41,872 nt of DNA from Streptococcus pseudopneumoniae (GCF_001072375.1 NZ_JVKV01000002.1:1-41872); one strand, 5' to 3'. Positions 22,820-32,931 are shown, counted from the first letter of the stretch. Notes: generated by a model not told the origin, from the sequence alone. Numbers and translations: made by a program.

Positions 22820-25800
22820 GTGGTTGACGTAAATCGTTTTAAAAGTATGCAAATCACACTAGCTTCTCCAAGCAAAGTCCGTTCATGGTCTTATGGAGAA
22901 GTCAAAAAACCTGAAACAATCAATTACCGTACGTTGAAACCAGAACGTGAAGGACTATTTGACGAAGTCATCTTTGGTCCTACAAAAGACTGGGAATGTG
23001 CTTGTGGTAAGTACAAACGCATTCGTTACAGAGGGATTGTTTGTGACCGTTGTGGTGTTGAAGTAACGCGTACAAAAGTTCGTCGTGAACGTATGGGACA
23101 CATCGAGTTGAAAGCTCCTGTATCTCATATCTGGTATTTCAAGGGGATTCCAAGCCGTATGGGCTTGACCCTTGATATGAGTCCTCGTGCACTTGAGGAA
23201 GTTATCTACTTTGCAGCTTATGTGGTGATCGATCCGAAGGATACACCACTTGAGCACAAATCAATCATGACAGAGCGTGAATACCGTGAGCGCTTGCGTG
23301 AATATGGCTACGGATCATTCGTTGCTAAAATGGGTGCCGAAGCTATCCAAGACCTCTTGAAACAAGTAGATCTTGAAAAAGAAATTGCTGAGCTTAAAGA
23401 AGAATTGAAGACAGCAACTGGACAAAAACGTATCAAAGCTATCCGTCGTTTGGATGTTTTGGATGCCTTTTACAAGTCTGGAAACAAACCTGAATGGATG
23501 ATTCTTAACATCCTTCCGGTTATTCCACCAGATCTTCGTCCAATGTTGCAGTTGGATGGTGGCCGTTTTGCCTCATCTGACTTGAACGACCTTTACCGTC
23601 GTGTTATCAACCGTAACAACCGTTTGGCTCGTTTGCTTGAGTTGAACGCACCAGGTATCATCGTTCAAAATGAGAAGCGTATGCTTCAAGAAGCGGTTGA
23701 CGCTTTGATTGACAACGGTCGTCGTGGTCGTCCAATTACAGGACCAGGTAGCCGTCCACTTAAATCATTGAGCCACATGCTCAAAGGTAAACAAGGACGC
23801 TTCCGTCAAAACTTGCTCGGTAAACGTGTTGACTTTTCAGGACGTTCCGTTATCGCCGTTGGTCCAACTCTTAAGATGTACCAATGTGGTGTGCCACGTG
23901 AAATGGCTATCGAGCTCTTTAAACCATTTGTGATGCGTGAAATCGTAGCGCGTGATATCGTGCAAAACGTTAAAGCCGCTAAACGCTTGGTGGAACGTGG
24001 AGATGAGCGTATCTGGGATATCCTCGAAGAAGTTATCAAAGAACACCCAGTGCTTTTGAACCGCGCACCGACCCTTCACCGTTTGGGTATCCAAGCCTTT
24101 GAACCTGTCTTGATTGACGGTAAGGCCCTTCGCTTGCATCCGCTTGTCTGTGAAGCCTACAATGCTGACTTTGACGGGGACCAAATGGCCATCCACGTAC
24201 CGCTTTCAGAAGAAGCCCAAGCAGAAGCTCGTATCTTGATGTTGGCTGCTGAGCACATCTTGAACCCGAAAGATGGTAAACCAGTTGTTACTCCATCTCA
24301 GGACATGGTTTTGGGTAACTACTACTTGACCATGGAAGAAGCTGGTCGTGAAGGTGAAGGAATGGTCTTCAAAGACCGTGACGAAGCTGTTATGGCTTAC
24401 CGCAATGGCTATGTTCACCTCCACTCACGTGTTGGTATCGCAACAGACAGCCTCAACAAACCATGGACAGAAGAGCAAAAACACAAAATCTTGCTTACAA
24501 CTGTTGGTAAGATCCTCTTCAACGATATCATGCCAGAAGGTCTACCCTACTTGCAAGAACCAAATAATGCCAACTTGACAGAAGGCGTTCCAGCTAAATA
24601 CTTCTTGCCACTAGGTGGAAATATCAAGGAAGCTATCGATGGACTTGAACTCAACCCGCCATTCAAGAAGAAAAACCTTGGAAATATCATCGCTGAAATC
24701 TTCAAACGTTTCCGTACGACAGAAACATCTGCCCTACTTGACCGTATGAAGAACCTCGGTTACCACCATTCAACTCTTGCAGGTTTGACAGTGGGTATTG
24801 CTGATATTCCAGTCGTTGAAGACAAGGCTGAAATCATCGAAGAATCACACAAACGTGTAGAACAAATTACTAAACAATTCCGTCGTGGTATGATCACAGA
24901 TGACGAACGCTACAATGCTGTTACAGCTGAATGGCGTGCTGCCCGTGAAAAACTCGAGAAACGTTTGGTTGCCAACCAAGATCCTAAGAACCCTATCGTT
25001 ATGATGATGGACTCTGGAGCCCGTGGTAACATCTCAAACTTCTCACAGCTTGCCGGTATGCGTGGTCTGATGGCTGCTCCGAACGGACGTATCATGGAAT
25101 TGCCAATCCTTTCAAACTTCCGCGAAGGTTTGTCAGTACTCGAAATGTTCTTCTCAACTCACGGTGCTCGTAAAGGTATGACTGATACGGCCCTTAAGAC
25201 AGCCGACTCAGGTTACTTGACTCGTCGTTTGGTTGACGTTGCCCAAGACGTTATCATTCGTGAGGATGACTGTGGAACTGACCGTGGTCTCTTGATCCGT
25301 TCTATTACTGAAGGTAAAGAGATGATTGAGTCTCTTGAAGAACGTCTCAATGGTCGTTACACTAAGAAAACTGTTAAACACCCAGAAACTGGTGCAGTTA
25401 TCATTGGTCCAAATGAATTGATCACAGAAGACAAGGCGCGTGAAATCGTCAATGCTGGTGTTGAAGAAGTGACTATCCGCTCTGTATTTACATGTAACAC
25501 TCGTCATGGTGTCTGCCGCCACTGTTATGGTATCAACTTGGCGACTGGTGATGCGGTTGAAGTTGGTGAAGCAGTTGGTACAATTGCTGCTCAATCTATC
25601 GGGGAACCTGGTACACAGCTTACAATGCGTACCTTCCACACGGGTGGGGTTGCCTCAAATACCGATATCACTCAGGGTCTTCCTCGTGTCCAAGAAATCT
25701 TTGAAGCCCGCAATCCTAAAGGGGAAGCGGTTATCACAGAGGTCAAAGGACAAGTTACTGCTATCGAAGAAGATGCTTCAACTCGTACTAAGAAAGTCTT

Positions 25801-26482
25801 CGTTAAGGGTGAAACTGGAGAAGGCGAATACGTGGTACCATTTACAGCTCGTATGCGTGTTGAAGTTGGGGACCAAGTCTCTCGTGGTGCAGCATTGACA
25901 GAAGGTTCAATCCAACCAAAACGTCTCCTAGCTGTACGTGATGTCCTATCAGTTGAAACTTACCTCCTCGGTGAAGTACAAAAAGTTTACCGTAGCCAAG
26001 GGGTAGAAATCGGTGACAAACACATCGAGGTAATGGTTCGTCAAATGATCCGTAAAGTTCGTGTTATGGATCCAGGAGACACAGATCTTCTCATGGGAAC
26101 TCTTATGGACATCAACGACTTTACAGATGCTAACAAGGATGTTCTTATCGCAGGTGGAGTGCCAGCGACTGGTCGTCCAGTCCTTATGGGAATCACCAAA
26201 GCCTCACTTGAAACAAATAGTTTCTTGTCAGCAGCTTCCTTCCAGGAAACAACTCGTGTCCTTACAGACGCAGCTATCCGTGGTAAGAAAGACCATCTCC
26301 TTGGTCTTAAGGAAAATGTTATCATCGGTAAGATTATCCCAGCTGGTACAGGTATGGCACGTTACCGTAACCTTGAACCACAAGCAGTCAACGAAGAGTC
26401 TTACCTAGCATCTTCACAAGAAGAAGCTCCAGTTGATACGACTGTAGAAGAAGCCATTGAAACTGTTGAAGTAAGCGAATAA
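22820..26482 (+). CDS. rpoC: RNA polymerase beta' subunit
   Basis: A 1220-residue catalytic subunit, with start GTG behind AAAGGGAAG. The zinc-binding N-terminal cysteines (CACG and CDRC, residues about 60-78), the Mg-chelating [10 protein letters not shown], and the second zinc cluster near 890 ([11 protein letters not shown]) are all intact. The C-terminal tail (last about 35 residues) is acidic and variable and differs from the pneumococcal tail I recall, which hints at a different mitis-group species. It is expressed with rpoB. Confidence 0.98.
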   Translation: MVDVNRFKSMQITLASPSKVRSWSYGEVKKPETINYRTLKPEREGLFDEVIFGPTKDWECACGKYKRIRYRGIVCDRCGVEVTRTKVRRERMGHIELKAPVSHIWYFKGIPSRMGLTLDMSPRALEEVIYFAAYVVIDPKDTPLEHKSIMTEREYRERLREYGYGSFVAKMGAEAIQDLLKQVDLEKEIAELKEELKTATGQKRIKAIRRLDVLDAFYKSGNKPEWMILNILPVIPPDLRPMLQLDGGRFASSDLNDLYRRVINRNNRLARLLELNAPGIIVQNEKRMLQEAVDALIDNGRRGRPITGPGSRPLKSLSHMLKGKQGRFRQNLLGKRVDFSGRSVIAVGPTLKMYQCGVPREMAIELFKPFVMREIVARDIVQNVKAAKRLVERGDERIWDILEEVIKEHPVLLNRAPTLHRLGIQAFEPVLIDGKALRLHPLVCEAYNADFDGDQMAIHVPLSEEAQAEARILMLAAEHILNPKDGKPVVTPSQDMVLGNYYLTMEEAGREGEGMVFKDRDEAVMAYRNGYVHLHSRVGIATDSLNKPWTEEQKHKILLTTVGKILFNDIMPEGLPYLQEPNNANLTEGVPAKYFLPLGGNIKEAIDGLELNPPFKKKNLGNIIAEIFKRFRTTETSALLDRMKNLGYHHSTLAGLTVGIADIPVVEDKAEIIEESHKRVEQITKQFRRGMITDDERYNAVTAEWRAAREKLEKRLVANQDPKNPIVMMMDSGARGNISNFSQLAGMRGLMAAPNGRIMELPILSNFREGLSVLEMFFSTHGARKGMTDTALKTADSGYLTRRLVDVAQDVIIREDDCGTDRGLLIRSITEGKEMIESLEERLNGRYTKKTVKHPETGAVIIGPNELITEDKAREIVNAGVEEVTIRSVFTCNTRHGVCRHCYGINLATGDAVEVGEAVGTIAAQSIGEPGTQLTMRTFHTGGVASNTDITQGLPRVQEIFEARNPKGEAVITEVKGQVTAIEEDASTRTKKVFVKGETGEGEYVVPFTARMRVEVGDQVSRGAALTEGSIQPKRLLAVRDVLSVETYLLGEVQKVYRSQGVEIGDKHIEVMVRQMIRKVRVMDPGDTDLLMGTLMDINDFTDANKDVLIAGGVPATGRPVLMGITKASLETNSFLSAASFQETTRVLTDAAIRGKKDHLLGLKENVIIGKIIPAGTGMARYRNLEPQAVNEESYLASSQEEAPVDTTVEEAIETVEVSE

Positions 26483-26561
26483 GTAGGTGTTACTTAAGGT
26501 CTGATATAAAAAGGACTTTAGAAAACATTCACTATAAATTCTTAAACATTATATATTAGGT

Positions 26562-26619
26562 AAAAAAGCGAACAAGGCAGAATTCTGATTGTCAGAAAAC
26601 TGAATTTGTTCGCTTTTTG
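26562..26619. terminator. rpoC terminator, SPRITE-like repeat
   Basis: AAAAAGCGAACAA (from 26562) pairs with TTGTTCGCTTTTT (to 26618). Its reverse complement matches the unit at 17776-17820 at roughly three quarters of positions, including agttttctg and atcagaat. The flanks 26483-26561 hold nothing recognisable. Confidence 0.78.
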
Positions 26620-26682
26620 TATTTAATGTTAGGTTTGCGTTCTACTCACATTTTCAATTCATAAAGAGCGAATTATTTTAAC

Positions 26683-26711
26683 TTGCTCGAGATACAATAC
26701 TATGCTACAAT
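26683..26711 (+). promoter_or_regulatory. Promoter of the O-acetyltransferase gene
   Basis: TTGCTC (26683-26688), 17 bp ending TGC, TACAAT (26706-26711), 28 nt before the start codon. Confidence 0.65.
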
Positions 26712-26739
26712 CATCTAAAACAAGCAAGAAAGAAATAAC

Positions 26740-27303
26740 ATGAAAACAGAATATCAAAAAATGATCGCGGGAGAACCCTATCACCCATTCGACCCAGACC
26801 TTCGTTCTCTAGCACAAACAGCACGACAAAAGCAAGCAGCTTTTAATGAAGAAGTCGACCCGGTAAAAGGCATGGAAATCATCAAAGGATGGTTTGGTTC
26901 TACCGGAGAAAACCTTTATGTCAATCCTCGATTGGTGGTGGATTATGGAGTTAATATCCATTTAGGAGAAAATTTTTATTCCAATTGGAATTTGACCATG
27001 TTGGACGTATGTCCGATTACTATTGGTGATAATGCCATGATTGGTCCTAATTGTCAGTTTTTAACACCTCTTCATCCGCTGGATCCCGATGAACGAAATT
27101 CAGGGCTAGAATTTGGCAAACCAATCACTATTGGTAAGAACTTTTGGGCAGGGGGAGGAGTTATCGTCCTTCCGGGTGTTACTTTAGGGGATAATGTTGT
27201 TGCAGGAGCAGGAGCGGTCATTACAAAATCCTTTGGTGACAACGTAGTTCTAGCAGGAAATCCAGCACGAGTTATCAAAGAGATTCCAGTTAAAGGAAAT
27301 TAA
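26740..27303 (+). CDS. Maltose/galactoside-type O-acetyltransferase
   Basis: A 187-residue acetyl-CoA-dependent sugar acetyltransferase of the LacA/Maa/NodL family. The N-terminal helical cap contains the family's MIAGEPYHPFDPDL. The rest is a left-handed beta helix of hexapeptide repeats (about 70-180) with the catalytic-histidine segment LTPLHPLDP and a C-terminal AGNPARVIKEI. The natural acceptor sugar is not predictable. It is monocistronic. Confidence 0.88.
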   Translation: MKTEYQKMIAGEPYHPFDPDLRSLAQTARQKQAAFNEEVDPVKGMEIIKGWFGSTGENLYVNPRLVVDYGVNIHLGENFYSNWNLTMLDVCPITIGDNAMIGPNCQFLTPLHPLDPDERNSGLEFGKPITIGKNFWAGGGVIVLPGVTLGDNVVAGAGAVITKSFGDNVVLAGNPARVIKEIPVKGN

Positions 27304-27402
27304 AAGTTGTAGAAAGAGAAAGTGAAGTCTTTTTCAAAAGAGCTCTTTGAAATCGAAAAGTCTAACCAGTCTCAGTATCAAAAACTTATTGCTAGCAAAA
27401 AA

Positions 27403-27435
27403 CGAGATCGGAATTTTTATCCCAGCCTCGTTTTT
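27403..27435. terminator. Bidirectional terminator between acetyltransferase and DUF4956 gene
   Basis: CGAG...GG-attttta-CCC...CTCG with mismatches in the stem and T-runs on both strands. It has the same arrangement as the hairpin at 3002-3031 but a weaker stem. The rest of 27304-27402 shows nothing. Confidence 0.6.
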
Positions 27436-27440
27436 CGTCT

Positions 27441-28124
27441 TTAGAGATTTTTTCTCTTTTTAGCTTTTTTAGTCAATGCCACATCGCATTGATCAATATT
27501 TTGTGTAAGATAGCTAGTCACTTGGAAATCATCGACCTCTGTTTTTAGCTCGACTTCATAGACAATGCTAAGGTTGTCCCCTGCATTTGTGCTATTGATC
27601 GTAATCATGTCAATTTCTAAGCAGAATTGGTCAAGAGCAGATTGGATAGCATCTTGAATCTTCTCTTGATTAGCTACCGTGATTGTTAAAAGTCTACGGC
27701 GTTGATTGTCAGTTTTGACCTGTTGATTTTCCAAAAGGAACCAAACACCCAAGATAAAGAGGGTGAAGAGAATAGCCAAGAAGAGATAGCCTGTTCCACA
27801 AGCTAGACCGATAATCATGGCGAGGAAAATAGCAATCAGTTCTCTTGAACCACTGGTTGCAGAACGGAAACGAATCAAACTAAAGGTTCCGGCTACAGCA
27901 ATTGACGTACCCAAGCTCCCATTGACCAGAAAAATAACCAAGGTCATAAGGCAGGGAAGCAGAGTCAAGCTGATAGCAAATTCTCTGGTGTAGAGGGTCC
28001 GATATTTGTAGGTCCAAGTAAGTGCCAAACCGAGAACTAGACTGACTAGAAGTGCCAGCAGTAGTTGGAAGGGATCTGCACTTGCAGTGGCGTTGTTGAA
28101 AATGGAATTAAATAGATTAAGCAT
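27441..28124 (-). CDS. DUF4956 family membrane protein
   Basis: A 227-residue protein with about four membrane segments (residues 18-36, 50-68, 95-112, 114-130) and a cytosolic C-terminal alpha/beta domain. The SLIRFRSATSGSRE segment (about 82-95) is the DUF4956 hallmark. The family is usually found with VTC-domain proteins, here directly upstream and overlapping by 8 bp. Its molecular function is not established. A membrane partner of the VTC protein is inferred from the pairing. Confidence 0.82.
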   Translation of the reverse strand: MLNLFNSIFNNATASADPFQLLLALLVSLVLGLALTWTYKYRTLYTREFAISLTLLPCLMTLVIFLVNGSLGTSIAVAGTFSLIRFRSATSGSRELIAIFLAMIIGLACGTGYLFLAILFTLFILGVWFLLENQQVKTDNQRRRLLTITVANQEKIQDAIQSALDQFCLEIDMITINSTNAGDNLSIVYEVELKTEVDDFQVTSYLTQNIDQCDVALTKKAKKRKNL

Positions 28125-28893
28125 AAGCGGTACCTGCGCTTTCTATACTAGGACGTGGCGCATAAGGAAGCCCTTGAGATTTGTGGTAAGCACAACTGTA
28201 TTTTGAAAATTTGTGCTCCATCAAACCATACTTTTCTAGAATATCTTGTAACCACTGAGGTTTGTTTCCAGGAGCTTTAATCTCCATAATCACAGTATTG
28301 TCATCTAATAGAGGAGCCCCTTGATTTCCTGCGAAGAGACTGACATTTTCATCTCTATAGATTAGATTTTGGTCAATGGTGATACGAATTTTATGATAGT
28401 CGTAGCCCTTGATGTATTTTTTTTCTTTTAATGAATAACGATCGTAGTAGATGTACATACGAGGCTTGATAGCCTGCTTGTAATCTTGGTGAAGCTTTTT
28501 CACTTTTTCAATGACGACTGTATCAGTAATACTAGCATCCAAGTGCCCTTTGGTCATAAAATTAAGGATAGAAATAGGAGTTGAGAGTAGTCTAAATTTA
28601 CGACCAACTCCTTCTTGGTCCTTGGTTTTGATTTCTAAAAATACTTGACTATCTGCTTTGGGTTGGCTGAGATAGGTCCGCATCCGAACCTTTTCTTTTC
28701 GTTTGTCGCCAAGATGCTCATCTTGGAGAATATCAAAGTCTTCTGTATCAAAGTAGATATTTGATATCGTTGAAATTGGATAGTCGTCTTCTACCGAATA
28801 TTCCTTTAAATCTTGGATGAGTTTATCTAAAATTTCTTTGGAGATAATATATTTGGTTTCAATCCGCTTAAAAGTTGTTTCTAATGGTTTCAT
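28117..28893 (-). CDS. VTC-domain protein (polyphosphate polymerase-like)
   Basis: A 258-residue cytosolic protein of the VTC/triphosphate-tunnel fold. Typical basic and acidic tunnel residues are visible: RIETKYI at the N-terminus, KVRMRTY, LEIKTK, YDRYS, IRITID, VIMEIKAPG and a final KFSKYS. In eukaryotes the VTC4 relative makes polyphosphate from ATP. In bacteria the activity of stand-alone copies with DUF4956 is not proved. The ribosome site is GGAGAAAGAC on the minus strand. It is divergent from the lipoprotein gene at 29100. Confidence 0.83.
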   Translation of the reverse strand: MKPLETTFKRIETKYIISKEILDKLIQDLKEYSVEDDYPISTISNIYFDTEDFDILQDEHLGDKRKEKVRMRTYLSQPKADSQVFLEIKTKDQEGVGRKFRLLSTPISILNFMTKGHLDASITDTVVIEKVKKLHQDYKQAIKPRMYIYYDRYSLKEKKYIKGYDYHKIRITIDQNLIYRDENVSLFAGNQGAPLLDDNTVIMEIKAPGNKPQWLQDILEKYGLMEHKFSKYSCAYHKSQGLPYAPRPSIESAGTAYA

Positions 28894-29099
28894 AAGTCTT
28901 TCTCCTCTTGCTTTCAGTTATACTATTTTTAAACAAGGTGAACTTGCTTGTCTACAATTCTAGAGGGGATTTCTAAAACTTTTGTTAAATTTAACTTAAT
29001 TGAAACTAAACTTAAGAAAACTTTCAGAAAAAGTTTAGGCTTCTTTTAGGAAAGACCCGTAGACTAAGAGCATGTAAAATGAAAGACGAGGAAATGAGC

Positions 29100-30332
29100 A
29101 TGAAAGCAAAAAAATGGACATTCCTATTAACAAGTATAACAACTCTAGCACTGGTGACAGCATGTGCCCAGTCAACTTCAAATACAACAGCTAGCAATAG
29201 TACTGCAACAACAACAGTAACTACTAATAAGAAAACATCTAGTTACTTTACAGATAAGGACTATGATACTTCTTATGATGAAAAAACAGCAGCAACTGTA
29301 ACTCTGTCAGAATCAACGGCGACGGTATCAGGTGATGGAGTAGCCGTATCAGGTTCTACCGTTACAATCTCTAAGTCAGGAACTTATGTAATTTCTGGTC
29401 AATCCGACGGAGTTCAAATCAAGATTGAAGCTGGAAGTTCAGATGACGTACATATCATCCTAAACGGTGTAACCATGACCAATACCAATGCAGCTATTTC
29501 AGCAACATCAGCTGGACACGTCTACCTGACACTAGCAGACGGCACCACAAATAGCCTGTCAGATTCAGCTTCAAATAGTGACGAAAAAGCGGATGCAGCG
29601 CTCTTCTCTAAAGTGGACTTGACCATCAACGGTAAAGGAACTCTCAATGTAGATGGTAAGAAAAACAATGGTATCAAGGCAAATGATACACTTCACATCA
29701 CAGGTGGAAGCTACAACATCACAGCAGTCGGGGATGCCTTTAATGTTAATGATGAACTCAACATTACCGGCACAACTATGACTATCGATGCCAAGGAAGA
29801 CGGAGTTAAGGTCGACAATGATGAGGACACATCTGTAGGAACCATGTATCTCTCTGACAATACCATCACTGTTACTGCTGGAGATGATGGTATCCACGCA
29901 TCAGGTGATTTGGTTATTGATAGTGGTACCTATACCGTTAAGAATTCTACAGAAGGGCTTGAAGGTAAGTCAATCACTATCAACGGTGGAGATATCGCCA
30001 TCTATTCAACGGATGATGGTGTCAATGCAGCCAACAAAAATGCTCAACAAAGTGAAATTTTCTTCACTATGAATGGTGGGAACTTGACGGTTGAAGTTGG
30101 TCAAGGGGACACGGATCCAATTGACTCAAATGGTAATATTACAGTTAATGGAGGAACCATCAAAATGACTGGTCAAACTGGTTTTGACTTTGATGGAACA
30201 GCGACCTACACAGGCGGAGATATCTATCTCAATGGTGAAAAACAAACTGAGATTGTCAGTTCTATGCCTGGAGGCGGAGGGGCACCTGGCGGTGGCCCTC
30301 AAGGAAATGGAGGCCCTGGTGGACGACCATAA
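29100..30332 (+). CDS. Carbohydrate-binding-domain lipoprotein (Cthe_2159 / DUF4353-like)
   Basis: A 410-residue lipoprotein starting at the third nearby ATG (29100), preferred because GAGGAAA precedes it and the signal peptide begins there. Lipobox V-T-A-C, Cys22. After a Thr/Ser linker come many short beta repeats with G-D-G-V/I and N-N-G-I-K motifs, a parallel beta-helix like Cthe_2159, a calcium-dependent polysaccharide binder. The C-terminus is a Gly/Pro-rich tail (GGGGAPGGGPQGNGG). It lies divergent from VTC and DUF4956 genes, a recurring partnership. The earlier ATGs at 29079 and 29094 are possible starts. Confidence 0.8.
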   Translation: MKAKKWTFLLTSITTLALVTACAQSTSNTTASNSTATTTVTTNKKTSSYFTDKDYDTSYDEKTAATVTLSESTATVSGDGVAVSGSTVTISKSGTYVISGQSDGVQIKIEAGSSDDVHIILNGVTMTNTNAAISATSAGHVYLTLADGTTNSLSDSASNSDEKADAALFSKVDLTINGKGTLNVDGKKNNGIKANDTLHITGGSYNITAVGDAFNVNDELNITGTTMTIDAKEDGVKVDNDEDTSVGTMYLSDNTITVTAGDDGIHASGDLVIDSGTYTVKNSTEGLEGKSITINGGDIAIYSTDDGVNAANKNAQQSEIFFTMNGGNLTVEVGQGDTDPIDSNGNITVNGGTIKMTGQTGFDFDGTATYTGGDIYLNGEKQTEIVSSMPGGGGAPGGGPQGNGGPGGRP

Positions 30333-30337
30333 AATAA

Positions 30338-30373
30338 AAATCTCCTTTCTCGAAAGAGAAGGGAGATTTTTTT
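30338..30373 (+). terminator. Terminator of the carbohydrate-binding lipoprotein gene
   Basis: AAATCTCCTTTCTC (30338-30351) pairs with GAGAAGGGAGATTT (30356-30369) around a GAAA tetraloop, one wobble, followed by T-run. Confidence 0.93.
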
Positions 30374-30391
30374 CAACTATCAACTTTCAAC

Positions 30392-30420
30392 TTGACAAGT
30401 GAGTGGATACTCACTATAAT
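30392..30420 (+). promoter_or_regulatory. Consensus promoter of ABC-TetR operon with embedded operator
   Basis: TTGACA (30392-30397), 17 bp, TATAAT (30415-30420). The spacer contains the perfect palindrome arms of GTGAGTGGATACTCAC (30399-30414), so a bound repressor would cover the whole promoter core. Confidence 0.92.
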
Positions 30421-30437
30421 AGTTTTATATTTCAAAA

Positions 30438-30453
30438 GTGAGTAAATACTCAC
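30438..30453 (+). promoter_or_regulatory. Second TetR-type operator
   Basis: GTGAGTAAATACTCAC, a perfect palindrome differing from the first operator only in its two central-left bases. The centres are 39 bp apart. It lies in the transcript leader, just before the AGGAGG of the ABC gene. Confidence 0.85.
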
Positions 30454-30467
30454 CTAGGAGGATTCAA

Positions 30468-31184
30468 ATGAAAAAATTGTTACATTTAAAAGATTTAGAA
30501 AAATCTTTTGGTCGTCAAATGGTCTTAGATCACGTTGGTTTTGATTTACAGCCTGGAGAAATCATTGGTCTAATCGGTCCATCAGGTGCTGGTAAATCAA
30601 CTATGATTAAAACCATGCTAGGAATGGAAAAGGCGGATAGCGGTATCGCTTTAGTCTTGGACCATACTATGCCAAATCGTCATATTTTAGGTGATATTGG
30701 CTATATGGCTCAGTCTGATGCTCTTTATGAGGCCTTGTCAGGTCAAGAAAATCTAGAATTTTTTGGTCAGCTAAAAGGGCTATCCAAAAGAGATCTGACA
30801 GCTGAAATTGCCCATGTGGCTCAAGTTGTGGATCTGACAGAGCATTTGAATAAAACGGTATCCGGTTATTCTGGAGGAATGAAGCGACGCTTGTCTTTAG
30901 CCGTCGCGCTTCTGGGGAATCCTCAGCTCTTGATTTTGGACGAACCGACAGTTGGAATCGACCCTTCTCTTCGAAAGAAAATCTGGAAAGAATTATTCGC
31001 GCTTAGAGACAATGGGGTAGGGATATTAGTTACTACCCATGTTATGGATGAAGCAGAGTTAACGGATAAGGTCGGCTTATTATTAGGTGGAAAAATCATT
31101 GCTTTTGATACACCGCAACACTTAAAAGATAGTTATCAAGTTTCAAGTATTGAAGAAGTCTTTTTGAAAGCAGAAGGAGAGTAA
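30468..31184 (+). CDS. ABC transporter ATP-binding protein (exporter type)
   Basis: A 238-residue ATPase with Walker A GPSGAGKS (about 35-42), Q-loop, signature YSGGMKRR, Walker B LLILDEPTVGID and a TTHVMDEAE switch region. The start at 30468 follows AGGAGG by 6 nt; an in-frame GTG at 30438 falls inside the operator. It belongs with ABC-2 exporters of drugs, lipids or peptides. The substrate is unknown. It is followed after 1 nt by the permease and then the TetR gene. Confidence 0.9.
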   Translation: MKKLLHLKDLEKSFGRQMVLDHVGFDLQPGEIIGLIGPSGAGKSTMIKTMLGMEKADSGIALVLDHTMPNRHILGDIGYMAQSDALYEALSGQENLEFFGQLKGLSKRDLTAEIAHVAQVVDLTEHLNKTVSGYSGGMKRRLSLAVALLGNPQLLILDEPTVGIDPSLRKKIWKELFALRDNGVGILVTTHVMDEAELTDKVGLLLGGKIIAFDTPQHLKDSYQVSSIEEVFLKAEGE

Positions 31185-31185
31185 G

Positions 31186-32268
31186 ATGAGAACCATTGCT
31201 ATTGCTAAAAAAGTTATCAAAGAATTGCTTCGTGACAAACGAACCTTGGCTATGATGTTTGTAGCGCCGGTATTTATTATGTGGCTGATGAACCTCATGT
31301 TTTCAGCTAGTACAACCGTGAATGTCAAGTTAGCGACACAAGATCTACCAACTGGTTTGGTAACAAAAATGGATGAGCTCGATCATGTGGACGTCGAGAC
31401 TTATCAAGACTTAGATCAGGCTAAAAAAGCTCTAGCTGACGAGAAAGTAGATGCAGTCATATCGTATAAAGATGGTGAGTATCAGGTCGACTACGCAAAT
31501 ACGGATACTTCTAAAACAACTATGACACGACAAGTGTTACGAACAAGTATCGTCAATGAAGGCACCGATCAGTTATTATCTCGTGTCAAACAAGCTCTTC
31601 CACAATTGAAATTAGATGAAAAGGCGCCTGAAATCAAAGAATCTTACCAATATGGAGATAAAAATACTGGATTCTTTGCACGTATGATTCCAATTTTAAT
31701 TGGCTTTGTGGTCTTCTTCTTTGTCTTTTTGATTTCTGGTATGGCACTGTTGAAAGAGCGAACAAGTGGAACCTTGGATCGCTTGTTAGCAACCCCAGTG
31801 AAACGTTCTGAAATCGTCTATGGCTATATGTTGTCTTACGGTATTATTGCGATTTTTCAAACGGCAGTTGTCGTTTTAGCAGCAATTTGGCTACTAGATG
31901 TAGAAGTTGTAGGAAATATTTTAAATGTTATAATAGTTAATGTGGTACTGGCTCTTGTAGCACTAGCTTTTGGAATTCTCTTGTCTACTCTAGCAAAATC
32001 AGAATTCCAAATGATGCAATTTATTCCTCTCGTGATTATGCCCCAACTTTTTTTCTCAGGAATTATTCCATTGTCATCCATGGGAGAATGGGCTCCAACT
32101 GTGGGGAAATTTTTGCCATTAACCTATTCTGGTGATGCAATAAGCCAGATTATTCTTTACGGACACAATCTTGGTGATATTTTGTCAAATCTTGGTGTTT
32201 TAATGATTTTCTTGATCATTTTAACAATTCTCAATATTGTTGGATTGCGTCGTTATCGTAAAGTTTAG
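31186..32268 (+). CDS. ABC-2 type permease (exporter)
   Basis: A 360-residue membrane protein: one N-terminal helix (about 21-40), a large external domain (about 45-155), then five membrane helices (about 165-355) with the family's LLKERTSGTLDRLLATPV motif between the second and third. This is the arrangement of YhgE/LnrM-type ABC-2 exporters. It is coupled to the ATPase gene by 1 nt. GGAGAG lies at the end of that gene. Confidence 0.9.
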   Translation: MRTIAIAKKVIKELLRDKRTLAMMFVAPVFIMWLMNLMFSASTTVNVKLATQDLPTGLVTKMDELDHVDVETYQDLDQAKKALADEKVDAVISYKDGEYQVDYANTDTSKTTMTRQVLRTSIVNEGTDQLLSRVKQALPQLKLDEKAPEIKESYQYGDKNTGFFARMIPILIGFVVFFFVFLISGMALLKERTSGTLDRLLATPVKRSEIVYGYMLSYGIIAIFQTAVVVLAAIWLLDVEVVGNILNVIIVNVVLALVALAFGILLSTLAKSEFQMMQFIPLVIMPQLFFSGIIPLSSMGEWAPTVGKFLPLTYSGDAISQIILYGHNLGDILSNLGVLMIFLIILTILNIVGLRRYRKV

Positions 32269-32307
32269 AAATCAACATAAATAATGCTAAAAAGGTGTGA
32301 AGATTGG

Positions 32308-32931
32308 ATGGATAAGACTGTTTTTGAATCGTTTGAAGATTACTTAGAAGAAGCGAATTACCCTCAAGGAAAGAAAAAAATCATGCAGGCAGCAGTGGAT
32401 CTCATATCAACCAGGAGTTACCATGGGACCTCAACTCTTCACATAGCTGAGCGTGCTGGACTAAGCCAGGCAACTTTGTTTAAGTATTTTAAGACGAAGG
32501 ATGATTTACTGACGGCTATTTTACATCCTGTAGTCCCAGGCATTCTCGGTAGTTTTTTTGAGGAACTCTTAGCTTTTGAAACGACAGAAGAGAGGGTTCG
32601 TTATCTCGTCCATAATCGTATGAGCTATCTCAAAAAAAATCGTGCCTTGATGAAAATCATTCTACAAGAGAGTTTTTCAAATAAAAAACTAAAAAATGAA
32701 CAGATTTTTATCTGGAATGCTATTCAAGATAAACTTCGAGTGCTTCATAAGGAATTGCTAGCAGATCCACGTGTAAATCCAGAGATAACGATTCCTCAAA
32801 TGGTTCGCATCTGTATAGGTCCATTGTTAGCTTACTTCTCTCAACTATATGTCGTTGGCGTCAATGGCGAAATGAGAGAAGAGGACTTAGGCTTATTGGA
32901 AAAACAAATCTTAGGTGGTTTGTGGAAATAG
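32308..32931 (+). CDS. TetR-family repressor of the ABC exporter operon
   Basis: A 207-residue regulator. The N-terminal helix-turn-helix (about 20-65) contains TSTLHIAERAGLSQATLFKYFKTKDDLL, typical of TetR. The ligand-binding C-terminal part is not diagnostic. The start at 32308 has AAGGTG about 10 nt upstream. An ATG at 32284 would add eight residues. It is the third gene of the operon that starts with two GTGAGT-N4-ACTCAC palindromes, its most likely binding sites. Confidence 0.88.
   Translation: MDKTVFESFEDYLEEANYPQGKKKIMQAAVDLISTRSYHGTSTLHIAERAGLSQATLFKYFKTKDDLLTAILHPVVPGILGSFFEELLAFETTEERVRYLVHNRMSYLKKNRALMKIILQESFSNKKLKNEQIFIWNAIQDKLRVLHKELLADPRVNPEITIPQMVRICIGPLLAYFSQLYVVGVNGEMREEDLGLLEKQILGGLWK

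Noticed and set aside
25208..25639. A 143-codon open frame on the minus strand inside rpoC (and a similar one at 23837-24196)
   Set aside because: Shadow of the conserved coding strand; no start signals and Cys/Phe/Thr-rich composition.
30438..30470. Earlier in-frame GTG start of the ABC ATPase
   Set aside because: It lies within the second operator, and the AGGAGG 6 nt before ATG 30468 fits the internal start.
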